Assembly: GCA_009782515.1 (NCBI GenBank)
Contig: WRIY01000007.1
Span: 32,939 to 96,938 of the forward strand
From: Eubacteriaceae bacterium
Lineage (GTDB): Bacteria > Bacillota > Clostridia > Eubacteriales > Anaerofustaceae
DNA length: 64,000 bases
Direction of reading: 5' to 3'
Under the pieces are notes generated by a model that was given only the letters and a program-made list of their open reading frames with translations, did not search any database and was not told the origin of the DNA. The position numbers and the translations under genes were made by a program. How positions within the stretch are numbered: position 1 is the first letter of the stretch; each line of letters begins with the position of its first letter. This document shows positions 1 through 9,527 of this stretch, piece after piece.

Positions 1-411
1 CTGTCAATAATATGTAGATGGTTTTTGGCCTGTGTTCGCGCATCATTACTCCATGTTCCATGCTGCTATCCATTCCTAAGAGTATTTGCTCATCTTTGTA
101 TAGCATTTATATAGAAAGAAGGCAATGGCATTTTTTTGCCTATGAAATTATTAGATAATTAATCGCCAAAAACAGTCATAGCTGTTTGGACTTATAGCGA
201 ATTTCTACAATCCATTTATGCATTATTGAGGAAGGCGCACGATGTGCCTATATGTAGCTGCATAATGCCTAGCCTGCCAATACAGGCTGCCCTGCCCATG
301 TATCTATGCAAAAGGCATTAATAGTATTATATGCCTTATTGCCTATGTATATATTGATTGAGTTTTATAAAGGAGCACACTACAGACTGGTGCGATCGTG
401 GCAATGTAGGC
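1..411. other. left-edge intergenic region, no gene recognised
   Basis: No reading frame here has a recognisable protein match, ribosome site or codon pattern. The stretch is AT-rich and lies upstream of the decayed IS630 transposase, so it may hold the element's left end, but I could not find a terminal inverted repeat. Confidence 0.4.
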
Positions 412-1524
412 AAGTGGAGGGCGGAACTATCCGAGAGGATCAACGCCGGTATGGAGAGGATAGGAACCCCCCCGACAGAGTACTGACGACAACAGAGTTC
501 CAAAATTAACTGTTCTTGAAGTGGCTAAAGCGCTTAGGGTTTCGAAAAATGTTGTGCAGGATGTTAGGCGAAAGTGCAGCGAACAAGGCCTAAAGTGTGC
601 TATTGAACGCAAAAAGCGCGATCCCGACAAGCCGCCAAACAAGCCGAAAATAACAGGCGATGTCGAAGCCAAAGTTATAGCCCTCAGCTGCAGCGAGCCG
701 CCTGAAGGCTATAAGAAATGGACAATACGCCTTCTGGCCAGCAAGTCTGTAGAGCTTGGCTTTGTAGAATCGATGAGCCGCACAACAGCAAACAATATAT
801 TAAAAAAAATGAATTAAAGCCACACTTGAACAAATATTGGAACATTCCTCCACACCAAAATGCAGCTTTCGTTGCTTGTATGCTATAGTCCCGTTTATCG
901 GGGGAAGACATTCTGGATTTATACGAACAGCCCTATGATGAAAGCGCCCCTGTAGTATGCATGGACGAAAAGCCATTCCAGCTCTTGGGGGAGGCTAGGG
1001 AGCCACTGCCGATGGAGCCAGGCAAGCCTAAGAGATCAGACAGCGAGTATACAAGAAACGGAACTTGCAGCATATTTGTTTTCACTGAGCCGCTAAGCGG
1101 CTTCAGGCATGTGCACGCGAGGGAGCGCAGGACAAAAGTGGACTGGGCAATAGAAATAGCGCACCTGCTAACTTCCCTGTACCCGGACGCGCCAAAAATA
1201 AGGCTTGTGATGGACAATTTGAACACCCACTGCATTTCCTCCCTGTATGAGGAATTTGGCGCTGAAATAGCAAGGGCATATGCAAAAAGGCTTGAAATAC
1301 ACTATACGCCCAAGCATGGAAGCTGGCTTAACATAGCAGAGATCGAGCTAAGCGCGCTAAGCAAGCAGTGCCTGAAAGAGCGATCTGTTTGCATGGAGGC
1401 GCTAAACGAGCAGCTTGCCGCTTGGGAGGCTAGCAAAAACGCAAACCAGAAGGGCGTTGACTGGCATTTCTCAACAGGCGATGCCAGAGAGAAGCTTAAG
1501 AGGCTGTACCCAATTGTGCCCTGA
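412..1524 (+). pseudogene. IS630-family transposase, broken by frameshifts and an in-frame stop
   Basis: This is a DDE transposase of the IS630/Tc1-mariner group. A degraded N-terminal piece (RAELSERINAG, from about 421) is followed in another frame by a helix-turn-helix part (GTG 521 to TAA 817), then by the catalytic part in a third segment. All three acidic residues are visible: MDEKP (961), MDNLNTH (about 1210) and E in SWLNIAEIE (about 1320-1350). Lesions seen: a frame change near a C7 run (467-473); a -1 frame change at an A8 run (802-809); and, at 883-903, 21 extra bases relative to the family that keep frame but contain TAG. The A8 run could be a programmed slippage site, but the TAG still blocks the product. 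Terminal repeats were not found. The family call is secure; non-function is very likely. Confidence 0.88.
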
Positions 1525-2201
1525 TTTATACAGCATTTAAGATTGTCGGAGTAGTAGGTTGCCAGTAGTCTATTATCTTGCGCAAAAAGCTTAATGAAAC
1601 AAGCAGCATGATTGCGGTTCTTTGTTTTCTTTACTACTGGCAGTGCATCCCAGCCCATTTGCATTTTCCATTCTCACATCGAAAGTTGAAAATAAAACTA
1701 CATAATTAAGCATAAACCACTCTTATCCAGTGGTACAGGGTCCACTGGCAGCTGAGCCCTAGCAATATCTATCGTTCTGTCTATCTACTTTTAGCGACAT
1801 GAGGGAAGGCTGTGATCTGGAGTACATGCTTGGCGAGCCAGCTGCTAATGGATCAGTTAACTCTTTCAGCGCCGAAGGGCTCAGGAGCGGACTGGCCAAG
1901 CGGATCCGGGCGAAGCTTTCACATTCTTAGCCCTTTCAGCGTTGTAACTGGTCTTGTAGAAATGATTTTGGCTGCTTACAAATGATTGGATGGCAAAGGC
2001 TGTCAAGCAATATGAAGGACTACCAAAATATATTATAATATCGGCAACAAAACCGTAGAACACACGGGGTTAGCTCGTTAATACTGGTTTAGGCGGCCAA
2101 TCTTAAACGAGAAGTACCCGCCACCAAGCTTAGCATAGGCGGAGGGTACACAAAGCGTTTAGCGGTTACCCTAGGCGCGGAAGCTGTATAAGAGGTTGTG
2201 A
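1525..2201. other. mobile-element debris between the IS630 remnant and the DJ-1 gene
   Basis: No convincing gene. A 10-bp inverted repeat (TGCCAGTAGT at 1560-1569 and ACTACTGGCA at 1633-1642) follows the transposase but could not be matched to a left end. A 43-codon open frame at 1799-1930 is unrecognised. The right third contains the IS200/IS605-like hairpins annotated separately. Confidence 0.5.
2066..2150 (+). mobile_element. IS200/IS605-like right end (TnpB guide-RNA scaffold-like), no tnpB present
   Basis: The core AACGAGAAG, then CCGCC at 2118-2122, a short loop, GGCGG at 2138-2142 and GGGTAC at 2144-2149 resembles the conserved 3' end of IS200/IS605 elements, where the TnpB-associated right-end RNA terminates. 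Just upstream, CTCGTT (from about 2072) can pair with AACGAG, and GTTTA with TAAAC, giving nested or alternative helices. No tnpA or tnpB frame lies upstream, so this would be a solo right end or deletion relic. The call rests on remembered family pattern and base pairing, not an alignment. Confidence 0.5.
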
Positions 2202-2777
2202 ATGATAAAAGTTGTATTGCTTGTACTTACTGAGCAGTGGGCAGATTGGGAAGCGGCTTACGCTGTTGCAGGAATAAATGAAGAACCTGGTTTCACTGTG
2301 AAAACCATTTCGACAGATTTATTGCCAAAAATCTCAATTGGTGGGTTGCGCACAGAAATTGACTATAGCATTGAGGATTTTTATGACTTCAGCAATGTTG
2401 CACTTATTATCCTCCCCGGCGGCTATACGTGGGCAGAACGCCAATATTCAGAAATAGCTGGCTTTGTGCGCGAAGCATCAGCACAAGGAATCCCAATTGC
2501 AGCTATCTGCGGCGCGACAATTTTTCTGGGTAAGCACGGGTTGCTGGACAATATCCGCCACACTGGGGATGAGCTGGAATGTTTTGAAATTGAAAATGGC
2601 TACAATGGCCGCAATAACTATGTTGCAGCACAGGTTGCAGTTGACAAAGGCTTCATAACAGCAAATGAAACTGCTGCTGTCGATTTTGCATATGCCATTT
2701 TTGGATTGCTAAAAATAGACACCGATGAAGAGATTGAACTCTGGTATAACAAATTTAAAAACGGCATTGCCCACTAG
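2202..2777 (+). CDS. DJ-1/PfpI-family protein (class I glutamine amidotransferase-like)
   Basis: A 191-residue single-domain DJ-1/PfpI protein, the usual size for the family. The nucleophile elbow is AAICGAT with Cys103, preceded by the LPGG loop that normally builds the oxyanion region, and an N-terminal Glu in EQWADWE. Members act as deglycases, chaperones or proteases, or are uncharacterised; the sequence alone does not choose, and closeness to the YdeA/YajL-like subgroup is inference. The cytoplasm is expected because no signal peptide is present. ATG is chosen because GAGG lies six bases upstream. It sits alone next to mobile-element debris with no operon partner. Confidence 0.85.
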   Translation: MIKVVLLVLTEQWADWEAAYAVAGINEEPGFTVKTISTDLLPKISIGGLRTEIDYSIEDFYDFSNVALIILPGGYTWAERQYSEIAGFVREASAQGIPIAAICGATIFLGKHGLLDNIRHTGDELECFEIENGYNGRNNYVAAQVAVDKGFITANETAAVDFAYAIFGLLKIDTDEEIELWYNKFKNGIAH

Positions 2778-3289
2778 GGACAAATGCAAGCAGCAGCCAT
2801 ATGGGTTGTCATAACAGGCTATTGCTGTTCTCCTGCCCTTGTAGAACCAATTCAGGCCATATTTCAGGAAGCTCGCAGTGCCAGGAATTTGAGTAAAGCA
2901 GTGATCTTGCTGGGCATGAAAGCACAGCAATTGCTTTAGATGCTTATGCTAATGTGCTGCAAGCAGACAAGCGAGTTGCTGTAAACTCTCTTGGAAGTCA
3001 TGCAGCCTTGGAACAGAGGCTCATTGTTTTGCACCTTAAACAAAGCTATTTCATGTGATGCAATGGAAATACTAGGGGTTGATTTTTGCATCCATGTTTA
3101 TAGCCAAAGGAGCTAAAACGAGCCGGTTAGACTTCTCACAAGTGTGCCATTTTTTGCGCTATTTTGATTAAATATTGGCGCATTACATTAAATTCCATAG
3201 TAAATTCATTGATTGGCAATTGAAATACTGCAATTATATCTCTATACTTCCTTCAGAAGACAATATTCTTATTTTTTAATGAGGCATCT
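2778..3289. other. intergenic, no supported gene
   Basis: A 51-codon frame at 2784-2939 starts seven bases after the DJ-1 stop but has no ribosome site and no recognised motif. The remainder is AT-rich and presumably contains the promoter of the phosphoesterase gene. I saw no structured RNA. Confidence 0.4.
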
Positions 3290-4762
3290 ATGGATAAAGA
3301 TAGATTTAAAAAGCTTGTTTTGCTGCATTCAAATGATCTTCATGGTGATTTTCTCGACAAGGAGCATAATGGCGCTCTTATTGGGGGAGTGTCCCTACTA
3401 TCAGGCTATGTTCAAAAAGCTCGAGATGAAGATACACATGTAATCTATTGCGTAGCTGGAGATATGCTTCAAGGCTCTTTGATTGATTCAGAGTATAAAG
3501 GGCTTTCAACTATCGAGATAATGAATATGCTCTCACCAGATATCGCTTCGCTTGGAAACCATGAAACTGATTACGGGCTTACACACCTTCTGTTTCTAGA
3601 GAGGTGCGCTCGCTTTCCAATAGTCAATGCTAATATATTTATTAGAAATCCTCTAACAAGGCTCTTTCAGCCATTTGATATTATAGAAGTAAATGGCATG
3701 AAAATCATGTTTATTGGCATTATTACTGATGAAGTTATGAACGGAATCAAAAACGACTATCTTATAAGCAAGCTCATTGACGTATATGATGCAGCAGTAG
3801 AGGTCGGCCGTATCGTCAATGCTTATCGAGCCATTGACATAGACTTGACTGTATTGCTTACCCACATAGGCTTTGAAGAGGACAAAAAGCTGGCTGCGCT
3901 GCTTGACCCTGAATGGGGTGTTGATTTAATAATTGGCGGCCACTCGCATACATTGCTTGAAAAGCCAGAAGTTGTAAACGACATACTTATCGCACAGGCA
4001 GTATGTGGCACCGACCAAGTTGGCAGGTTCGATCTTGTAGTCGATACCGAACTTGACTCAGTTGCCAGCTATGACTGGCAGCTTGTCCCAATCAATAACA
4101 AAACCTGCCCCAAAGATGAAGTGCTTGAAAACATTGTACTTTCATATAAGGAGCAAACAGATGAAAAATTCAACAGGGTTCTTTGCCGGCTTCCCCAAAA
4201 GCTTACGCATCCAAACAGGTATATGGAAACAGAGCTTGGCAATCTTTTCGCTGACTCGCTAAAAATATGCTTTGGCACAGATATTGTCCTATATGGATCC
4301 GGCTCAATCAGGCTAGAGGAAATCGGTCCGATAATTTTACAGAAAACACTGCTTGAAGCTATTCCTTTTCATTCGAAAGTTTACATGGTAACTGTTACTG
4401 GGAAACAGCTAATGTCGATGATTAAGCATATGCTTCGAGAAGATGCTTTCATAGGCGAACATACAGAGTTCTTTCAATATTCAAAAGGCCTTGAGGCTGT
4501 TTGGTCCCGGACTCGGCAAGAGTTCATCAAATTTACATACAATGGCGAGCCTATAGATAATGAAACTAAACTGTCAATTACGATACAAGGCTATCACAGA
4601 GACAACTTCAGCACCTCATTTGGCATGGGTTATGAAGAGGTATTGGCAAACGGGCGTGAATACATTCTAGCAACGGATGAGCAAGAGGTGCTCCTTGAAT
4701 TCTTTACTGACAATGAGCCAACAGAATGCGGAATAGACGGAAGGCTCGTAGTTCTTCCCTAA
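3290..4762 (+). CDS. 5'-nucleotidase/UshA-like metallophosphoesterase, cytoplasmic form
   Basis: A 490-residue two-domain phosphoesterase. The N-terminal calcineurin-like domain shows SNDLHGD (about residues 15-21), GDMLQGS (about 57), GNHETDYG (about 90), LLTHIG and GGHSHT (about 217), the full dimetal ligand set. The C-terminal part resembles the 5-nucleotidase C domain (TELGNLFADSLK, YGSGSIR) that binds the nucleotide. The family hydrolyses 5'-nucleotides or 2',3'-cyclic nucleotides. Unlike secreted UshA it has no signal peptide, so I infer a cytoplasmic enzyme. The ATG has GAGG five bases upstream. It stands as a single gene; the reverse-strand pseudogene converges on it. Confidence 0.88.
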   Translation: MDKDRFKKLVLLHSNDLHGDFLDKEHNGALIGGVSLLSGYVQKARDEDTHVIYCVAGDMLQGSLIDSEYKGLSTIEIMNMLSPDIASLGNHETDYGLTHLLFLERCARFPIVNANIFIRNPLTRLFQPFDIIEVNGMKIMFIGIITDEVMNGIKNDYLISKLIDVYDAAVEVGRIVNAYRAIDIDLTVLLTHIGFEEDKKLAALLDPEWGVDLIIGGHSHTLLEKPEVVNDILIAQAVCGTDQVGRFDLVVDTELDSVASYDWQLVPINNKTCPKDEVLENIVLSYKEQTDEKFNRVLCRLPQKLTHPNRYMETELGNLFADSLKICFGTDIVLYGSGSIRLEEIGPIILQKTLLEAIPFHSKVYMVTVTGKQLMSMIKHMLREDAFIGEHTEFFQYSKGLEAVWSRTRQEFIKFTYNGEPIDNETKLSITIQGYHRDNFSTSFGMGYEEVLANGREYILATDEQEVLLEFFTDNEPTECGIDGRLVVLP

Positions 4763-4896
4763 ACTTCAGACATGCCCAAGCAGCTTTTTATCAACTGCTT
4801 GGTCTGTAAAAGATATATTGGCTTGTTAAGCTGGCTTTCTTCGGGAGTACTTATTCATAACCTAAGGCATCGACCAAGCAGTAATTGCTTGTAGCC

Positions 4897-6592
4897 CTAA
4901 ACCATTAATTCTTCTGATAAAATGCAGCATTCTTTCTTGTGGAATGCTGCCCCATACAGCAATATTTTGCTTGCTCCTTCTTTTTTCAGCCTGCGCCAGT
5001 ATTGTTTCGCATGTATCTGGCCTATTGCTGTTTCACCCGCGCTCACAAGGCCATTTCTGCTTTCTGAGTATTTTATTTCAATAATAAAGGCTTCTTCTTT
5101 GCCGGTTTCATTTCTTGCTGAAATGTCCCAAAATCCAAACCCTGACTCTGCATTTGGCATTACATGCCATCCTTGCATGCCGACAAGCGCTCCCAGCAGC
5201 AAGCCATGGTAAAAGGATTCTTTAGAGGCATGTTTTGTTGAATAGTCGCGAGCGCTAACAAAGTCAATAAGCAGCTCATTGGCTGCGGCTTGGGCAGATG
5301 CTCCGTCACCTGTGCAAAATGCCAACCTTAGATTAGAAACTGCTGTTTCCTTAGCAGCAACGCGGCTGGAGAACCATTCGCCTACCTGCTCAACGAAAAT
5401 GCGCCTAATACTTTCATTAGGTATAGCAAGCCCGTGCTTGCCATCAGCATATATTTCTCTCGTTGTCAAATAGCCAGCTGCATGCATAACGCTCCATACA
5501 TTGCTAATAGAATTCGCAAGATCTGAATATGCAAGCTGCTCATTGATACTTTTTTAATAGTTTCACCCTCAATAAGCAAGCCGATCTCCTCGCGCTCGGC
5601 TTGGCCTGCCATGTCGGCAAGCTGTTTAATAATTGCATTGCCGCCTGTATTCATTCAATACGGCTGAGGCTGAGTTCGAGGGTTGTCTTTGGCATTATCA
5701 CAAAACATTACAACATCCCAAGGGCAGTATATTTGAGTGCCTGCAAAGTTATAGCCATCATACCATTCGCGAACATCGTCCAATCTATGCGAAAGGCCAC
5801 TTTGTGTTAAAAGAACGGATGTCTCAGATTCAGTAAATCCGAAGCATCCGGCATACCTGGGATGGCTGATGCCAAACGGTATGAAATTGTTAACGTCAGT
5901 AAAAATGCTTTCTTTTGATACTCTGAGGCATCCTGTTAGGATTGCAAACTCCAAGCTGTTGTTGCTTTTCAGTGCAAGGCTGAACATCGAGCGAATCAAA
6001 GCATGCATTTTAGTATAGTAGACATGTTGCCACGATTTTCGAGAGGAACATCGTATTCATCAATAAGAAGTATCACTTTTTTTCCATAATGCTTGTAAAG
6101 CAGATCAGTCAAAAGTTTTAAACTCTCGTCTAGCTGCCCATCATGCCGGGTTATCGTTTTTAAGCGCCTGTATTCGCTAATGTCATCGCTATCAAGAATA
6201 TCGCTGGTTTCCAGGAAATTTAGCCTTTTTGCTTCCCGGCGAATTTCAAAAGCAAGTTTTCTGATGGCTGAATGATAGTCAAGCCCCTCTGTATCTTTTA
6301 AAGAAACAGAAACTACAGGGTATTTTCCCATATGGGCCTCAACCAAATCTCTATCATCCATAATAGAAAGCCCGTCAAAAAGCGATGGCTCTGAACCTAT
6401 TTCAAAAAAGCACTTAATCATGCTCATTGCAAGCGTTTTTCCAAATCGCCTGGGCCTCGTAAAGAGAGCTACTGGGCATGGGTTTTCCAGAAAGCGTTTA
6501 ATCAATACCGTTTTGTCAATGTATGCATAGCCCTTTTCTCTAAGTGCTTTGAAGTCTTCAATGCCAGCTGATATTGGAATTATTTCGCTCAT
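4897..6592 (-). pseudogene. AAA-ATPase-like / PD-(D/E)XK nuclease-like protein, three lesions
   Basis: Homologues are single proteins of about 520-560 residues with an N-terminal AAA-ATPase_like domain and a C-terminal DUF1703/PDDEXK_9 domain. Here the Walker A-like RPRRFGKT and Walker B-like LLIDEYD are intact in the first piece, and WDIS plus IEIKYS (nuclease D and ExK) in the last. The frame is broken three times: a missing A near 6004-6008 (before HALIRSMF); an in-frame TGA at 5655-5657 where the family has Trp (QPY-stop-MNTGG); and a missing A in the T6/A6 run at 5550-5555, after which SINEQLAYSDLA resumes in another frame. Such genes are abundant accessory genes of unclear role. Either real decay or homopolymer sequencing error. 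Confidence 0.88.
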
Positions 6593-7227
6593 TGAGAGAT
6601 CTCCTTTACAGGAATGCCTAAATTATAGCAGAAGTGTGCACGATTATACGCTTGCATGCATGCTGCATGGCTGTCTCTTACAACCGCAGAGCAAAGCAAA
6701 AGGCAGATTCGCCATGTTAAGCTGGATATCATCATCTATAGTTCATTATTGCTAAAAAGTGAGGTTACAGATCGAACTTTCATTATTATTAAGCCCGTTT
6801 GTTTATTTGTATCTCTGTTCTGTTTATGGCCTGATTACAACAAGATCAGTGTACGCTGTAACTCACAAATGATCCGGGGGTTTTTGGATATGGCAAGAAG
6901 CAGATGAGATACATACAAATCTCCAGCTAGAGGATCATACGCCTCCTATCGGATCAAAATCAGAGGCCACGATGCTTGGATGAATATTTCTGGGATGGGG
7001 TCCGAATTGCTCTGAGCATTTTATTTGACATCGCCTATTTCAAAGCCTGCTGCTGCCTTTTAAGGCCAGAAAAGCATAATTGGCTGTTTAGCATTTTTCT
7101 GCCTAAATATAAGCACCGCATTGGTTTCATGTTATTCTATGAATAGCAATAATACCCTTTGCATGCTTAGAAACTATCAAATGCAAAGGCGCAAAATGCG
7201 CATGTTCAGAAAGGCGTCTAGCAATAT
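6593..7227. other. intergenic region ahead of the cell-wall/signalling cluster
   Basis: No frame here resembles a known protein. It separates the divergent pseudogene from the cluster starting at 7228, so it should hold both promoters, but I could not find a convincing -35/-10 pair for either. No structured RNA was recognised. Confidence 0.4.
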
Positions 7228-8142
7228 ATGGGAAAATACTTGTTACTAATAAGCATTATATGCAGCATTGTCTTTGTCTTCTCTGATCACATTTTAACAA
7301 AGCGCAGCCTTTTGCCATCAAAAAAAGGCGTAAACAGGTTTAGCGAAAAAGAAAAGCCAAAGCCAAAATGGCTCGCAGCAATAAGCAAAAAGGTTCCTTA
7401 CCCCACAGACACGCAAACGTTGCCGCCAGAAAATGCCCGCCAGCTGGATCTGTTTCGGGCTACCTTTACGATTGCCTCAACTGAGCAGACCCAGGCTTTT
7501 ACTATTAAAAGCCTTCCTTATAAAATGGGAACAATGCCAGGAGCCAGCTTTCGCTATAAAGACAAAGCCGAAAATGCCTGCAATATAGAGATAGCATACA
7601 ATGCCGAAGGCTATGCGGAAGTAAAGAGCGCTTCACATAACAGAGGGTTTATGGTTTTCGAAGAAAATTCCGATAACTATAAAAACTATTCCTCATATAC
7701 TATTCCAGCCGATGGCAACAGCGTCACCATTTGGCTCAGCGCCAATGTCCGGCTGGCGCTTGATCCCTTGTCAGGATACAAAAACCGGTATAGAAGCGCA
7801 CAGTCAAAGCCAGCCCTTCGCTTGCTTATTAAGCATAACGGCCAAATAAGCAACATCAACTGGGAAGCTGACGGAAACTCCCTCATTATAGGCAGAAAAG
7901 ACATCCCTCTAATACAAGGCGCCCCGCTAAGGCAGGTTGAGCCAAAGCATTTAGAGATTAATTACGATTATTCAACTGGCGAATTCCGCCTCAAGTGCAT
8001 TGCTGAAGCCAAAGACTCTGTATTCAGCATTATGCAAAACAGGCCCCTGTCAAGTGAGCACACCCTTATTATTGGAGATGAGTTTGGGCTTGGCGGCAAC
8101 CAGGTAATCATGGAAGTTGTAGATATAAAGAGGGCAGTATAA
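7228..8142 (+). CDS. membrane-anchored protein with possible FHA-like domain(s)
   Basis: A 304-residue protein with one N-terminal membrane helix (about residues 3-20), a basic linker, then two beta-rich regions. The C-terminal region has NSLIIGRKDIPLI, later VEPKHLEI, and a closing run of beta strands, an order like the G-R...H core of forkhead-associated (FHA) phosphothreonine-binding domains, although the usual SxxH is not exact. The middle region (about 80-190) may be a second diverged copy. Its stop codon abuts the SEDS gene start, so they are probably co-transcribed. Actinobacterial fha-rodA-pbpA-pstP-pknB clusters give a precedent for this neighbourhood. The FHA assignment is tentative. 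Confidence 0.5.
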   Translation: MGKYLLLISIICSIVFVFSDHILTKRSLLPSKKGVNRFSEKEKPKPKWLAAISKKVPYPTDTQTLPPENARQLDLFRATFTIASTEQTQAFTIKSLPYKMGTMPGASFRYKDKAENACNIEIAYNAEGYAEVKSASHNRGFMVFEENSDNYKNYSSYTIPADGNSVTIWLSANVRLALDPLSGYKNRYRSAQSKPALRLLIKHNGQISNINWEADGNSLIIGRKDIPLIQGAPLRQVEPKHLEINYDYSTGEFRLKCIAEAKDSVFSIMQNRPLSSEHTLIIGDEFGLGGNQVIMEVVDIKRAV

Positions 8143-9477
8143 ATGGAAATAGTAAGCAAATTGGCATCGGGAATGGGAAGGCCGCAGCTTATATGCATAA
8201 GCATTATTGCGCTATCCCTTGGAGTGCATGCCAGCATGCTTGGCGCCTTTGCACAGTACCTGACGGTTTTGCCGGCGATCATTATTATTGTGCTGGTTGT
8301 TAGCTATTTATCGCCAAAGACAGACTCTAAAGGAAAGCTTATAATTTTTATACCAGCATTTCTGGGGGTTGTGGGCCTTACTGTCCAAGCGATAATCGCC
8401 CATTTTAATAATGACAGAATAAGGCCGGCTACTGTTATTGCAGCAATAGTTTTGGCTTGCGCCATGGCAGCGCCGTATAAGCTTTACAGAAAATGGCTTA
8501 ACTATATTTATATCGTTTGGTTCCTGCACATTATGACGCTTATGCCGTATGTTTTCACGCTTATATATACATACCGAAACAACCAAACGCTTATATCAGA
8601 TAACTGGGTGAGAATAGCGGGAATATCATTTCAGCCTTCTGAAATAGCCAAATTTCTATATGTTTTCTCCATGAGCACTATTATGAACAACCCTCAATAC
8701 TCTGAGCGAAAAAAAATGGGTATAGCAATTTCCATTAGCGGCGCCTGCGCTTTGCTGCTTTGCATGCAAGGCGAGTTTGGCTCCATTTTTATAATGCTTA
8801 CAGTGTTTCTCATGGTTACTTTTACATATGCGGATATTGAGCCGCTAAGGCTGATAAAAAACATTATATCGCTCGCGCTCGTATGCCTGGCCCTTGTCAG
8901 CATTGTATATGTCTACACAAGGGTAGCAGACAATGCAATTGCATACTTCCTCAAGCGCCAATTTGACAAGATAGCTACTAGGGTATATATCTGGAGGCAT
9001 TTTGACGAGGACATAGAGGATTCCGGCTACCAGCTTTGGCACGGCTTAAGGGCGATGAAAACAGGCGGCAACTGGGGTACAGACGGAACGCGCTTCGTTA
9101 AGGTGCCTGTTAGCGAGTCTGACATGATCTTTCCTATGATCGTGCAGTCATATGGCATGTTTTTTGGCATCTTTATAATTGTTGCCTACCTTATATACGC
9201 CATTGTTACGCTCATGGTAGCAGTCGACTCCCGCGATTACTTAAACAGGGGGGTTGTCTTTGGCTTTACTGCCACACTGTTCCTGCAAGCGTGCTTTCAA
9301 ATAGCCGGCAGCACAGCTGTTTTCCTTCTGTCTGGGAATACCCTGCCTTTCGTTAGCCATGGCTCGACATCACTGCTCATATGCACTCTTATGGCAGCAG
9401 TTATATTTCAGATACACCAGTTTAACTTGAGCAGGGCTTCAGATGCTGCCGCCGAGCCAAGCGCGCCACAAGAATAA
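8143..9477 (+). CDS. SEDS-family peptidoglycan glycosyltransferase (RodA/FtsW type)
   Basis: A 444-residue polytopic membrane protein with about ten helices. Diagnostic segments are WVRIAGISFQPSEIAKF in the first half, PVSESDMIFPMIVQSYG (the conserved acidic loop) and the final GNTLPFVSHGSTSLL signature. SEDS proteins polymerise lipid II into glycan strands and pair with a class B penicillin-binding protein, which is exactly the next gene. The ATG follows the preceding TAA directly. RodA (elongation), FtsW (division) and SpoVE (spore) types cannot be separated by eye. Context with kinase/phosphatase genes suggests its activity may be phospho-regulated. Confidence 0.93.
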   Translation: MEIVSKLASGMGRPQLICISIIALSLGVHASMLGAFAQYLTVLPAIIIIVLVVSYLSPKTDSKGKLIIFIPAFLGVVGLTVQAIIAHFNNDRIRPATVIAAIVLACAMAAPYKLYRKWLNYIYIVWFLHIMTLMPYVFTLIYTYRNNQTLISDNWVRIAGISFQPSEIAKFLYVFSMSTIMNNPQYSERKKMGIAISISGACALLLCMQGEFGSIFIMLTVFLMVTFTYADIEPLRLIKNIISLALVCLALVSIVYVYTRVADNAIAYFLKRQFDKIATRVYIWRHFDEDIEDSGYQLWHGLRAMKTGGNWGTDGTRFVKVPVSESDMIFPMIVQSYGMFFGIFIIVAYLIYAIVTLMVAVDSRDYLNRGVVFGFTATLFLQACFQIAGSTAVFLLSGNTLPFVSHGSTSLLICTLMAAVIFQIHQFNLSRASDAAAEPSAPQE

Positions 9478-9527
9478 TCATAATGAAAGATCGCGCTTTG
9501 CTTAAAGCTGCGGCTGGGTAAAAAAAA

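Noticed and set aside
1560..1642. 10-bp inverted repeat as IS630 terminal repeats
   Set aside because: Both halves lie on the same side of the transposase and no partner was found at the left end.
1799..1930. 43-codon forward frame upstream of the IS605-like end
   Set aside because: No family match and no ribosome site; could be debris.
2784..2939. 51-codon forward frame after the DJ-1 gene
   Set aside because: No ribosome site, no recognisable motif; adjacent to decayed DNA.
4776..4802. CCAAGCAG/CTGCTTGG hairpin after the phosphoesterase gene as a terminator
   Set aside because: No T run follows on either strand; the evidence is too weak to list.
883..5657. Idea that TAG or TGA is recoded as an amino acid
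   Set aside because: Many intact genes end in TAG or TGA, prfA is present, and Trp is encoded by TGG in conserved proteins, so the internal stops are mutations.
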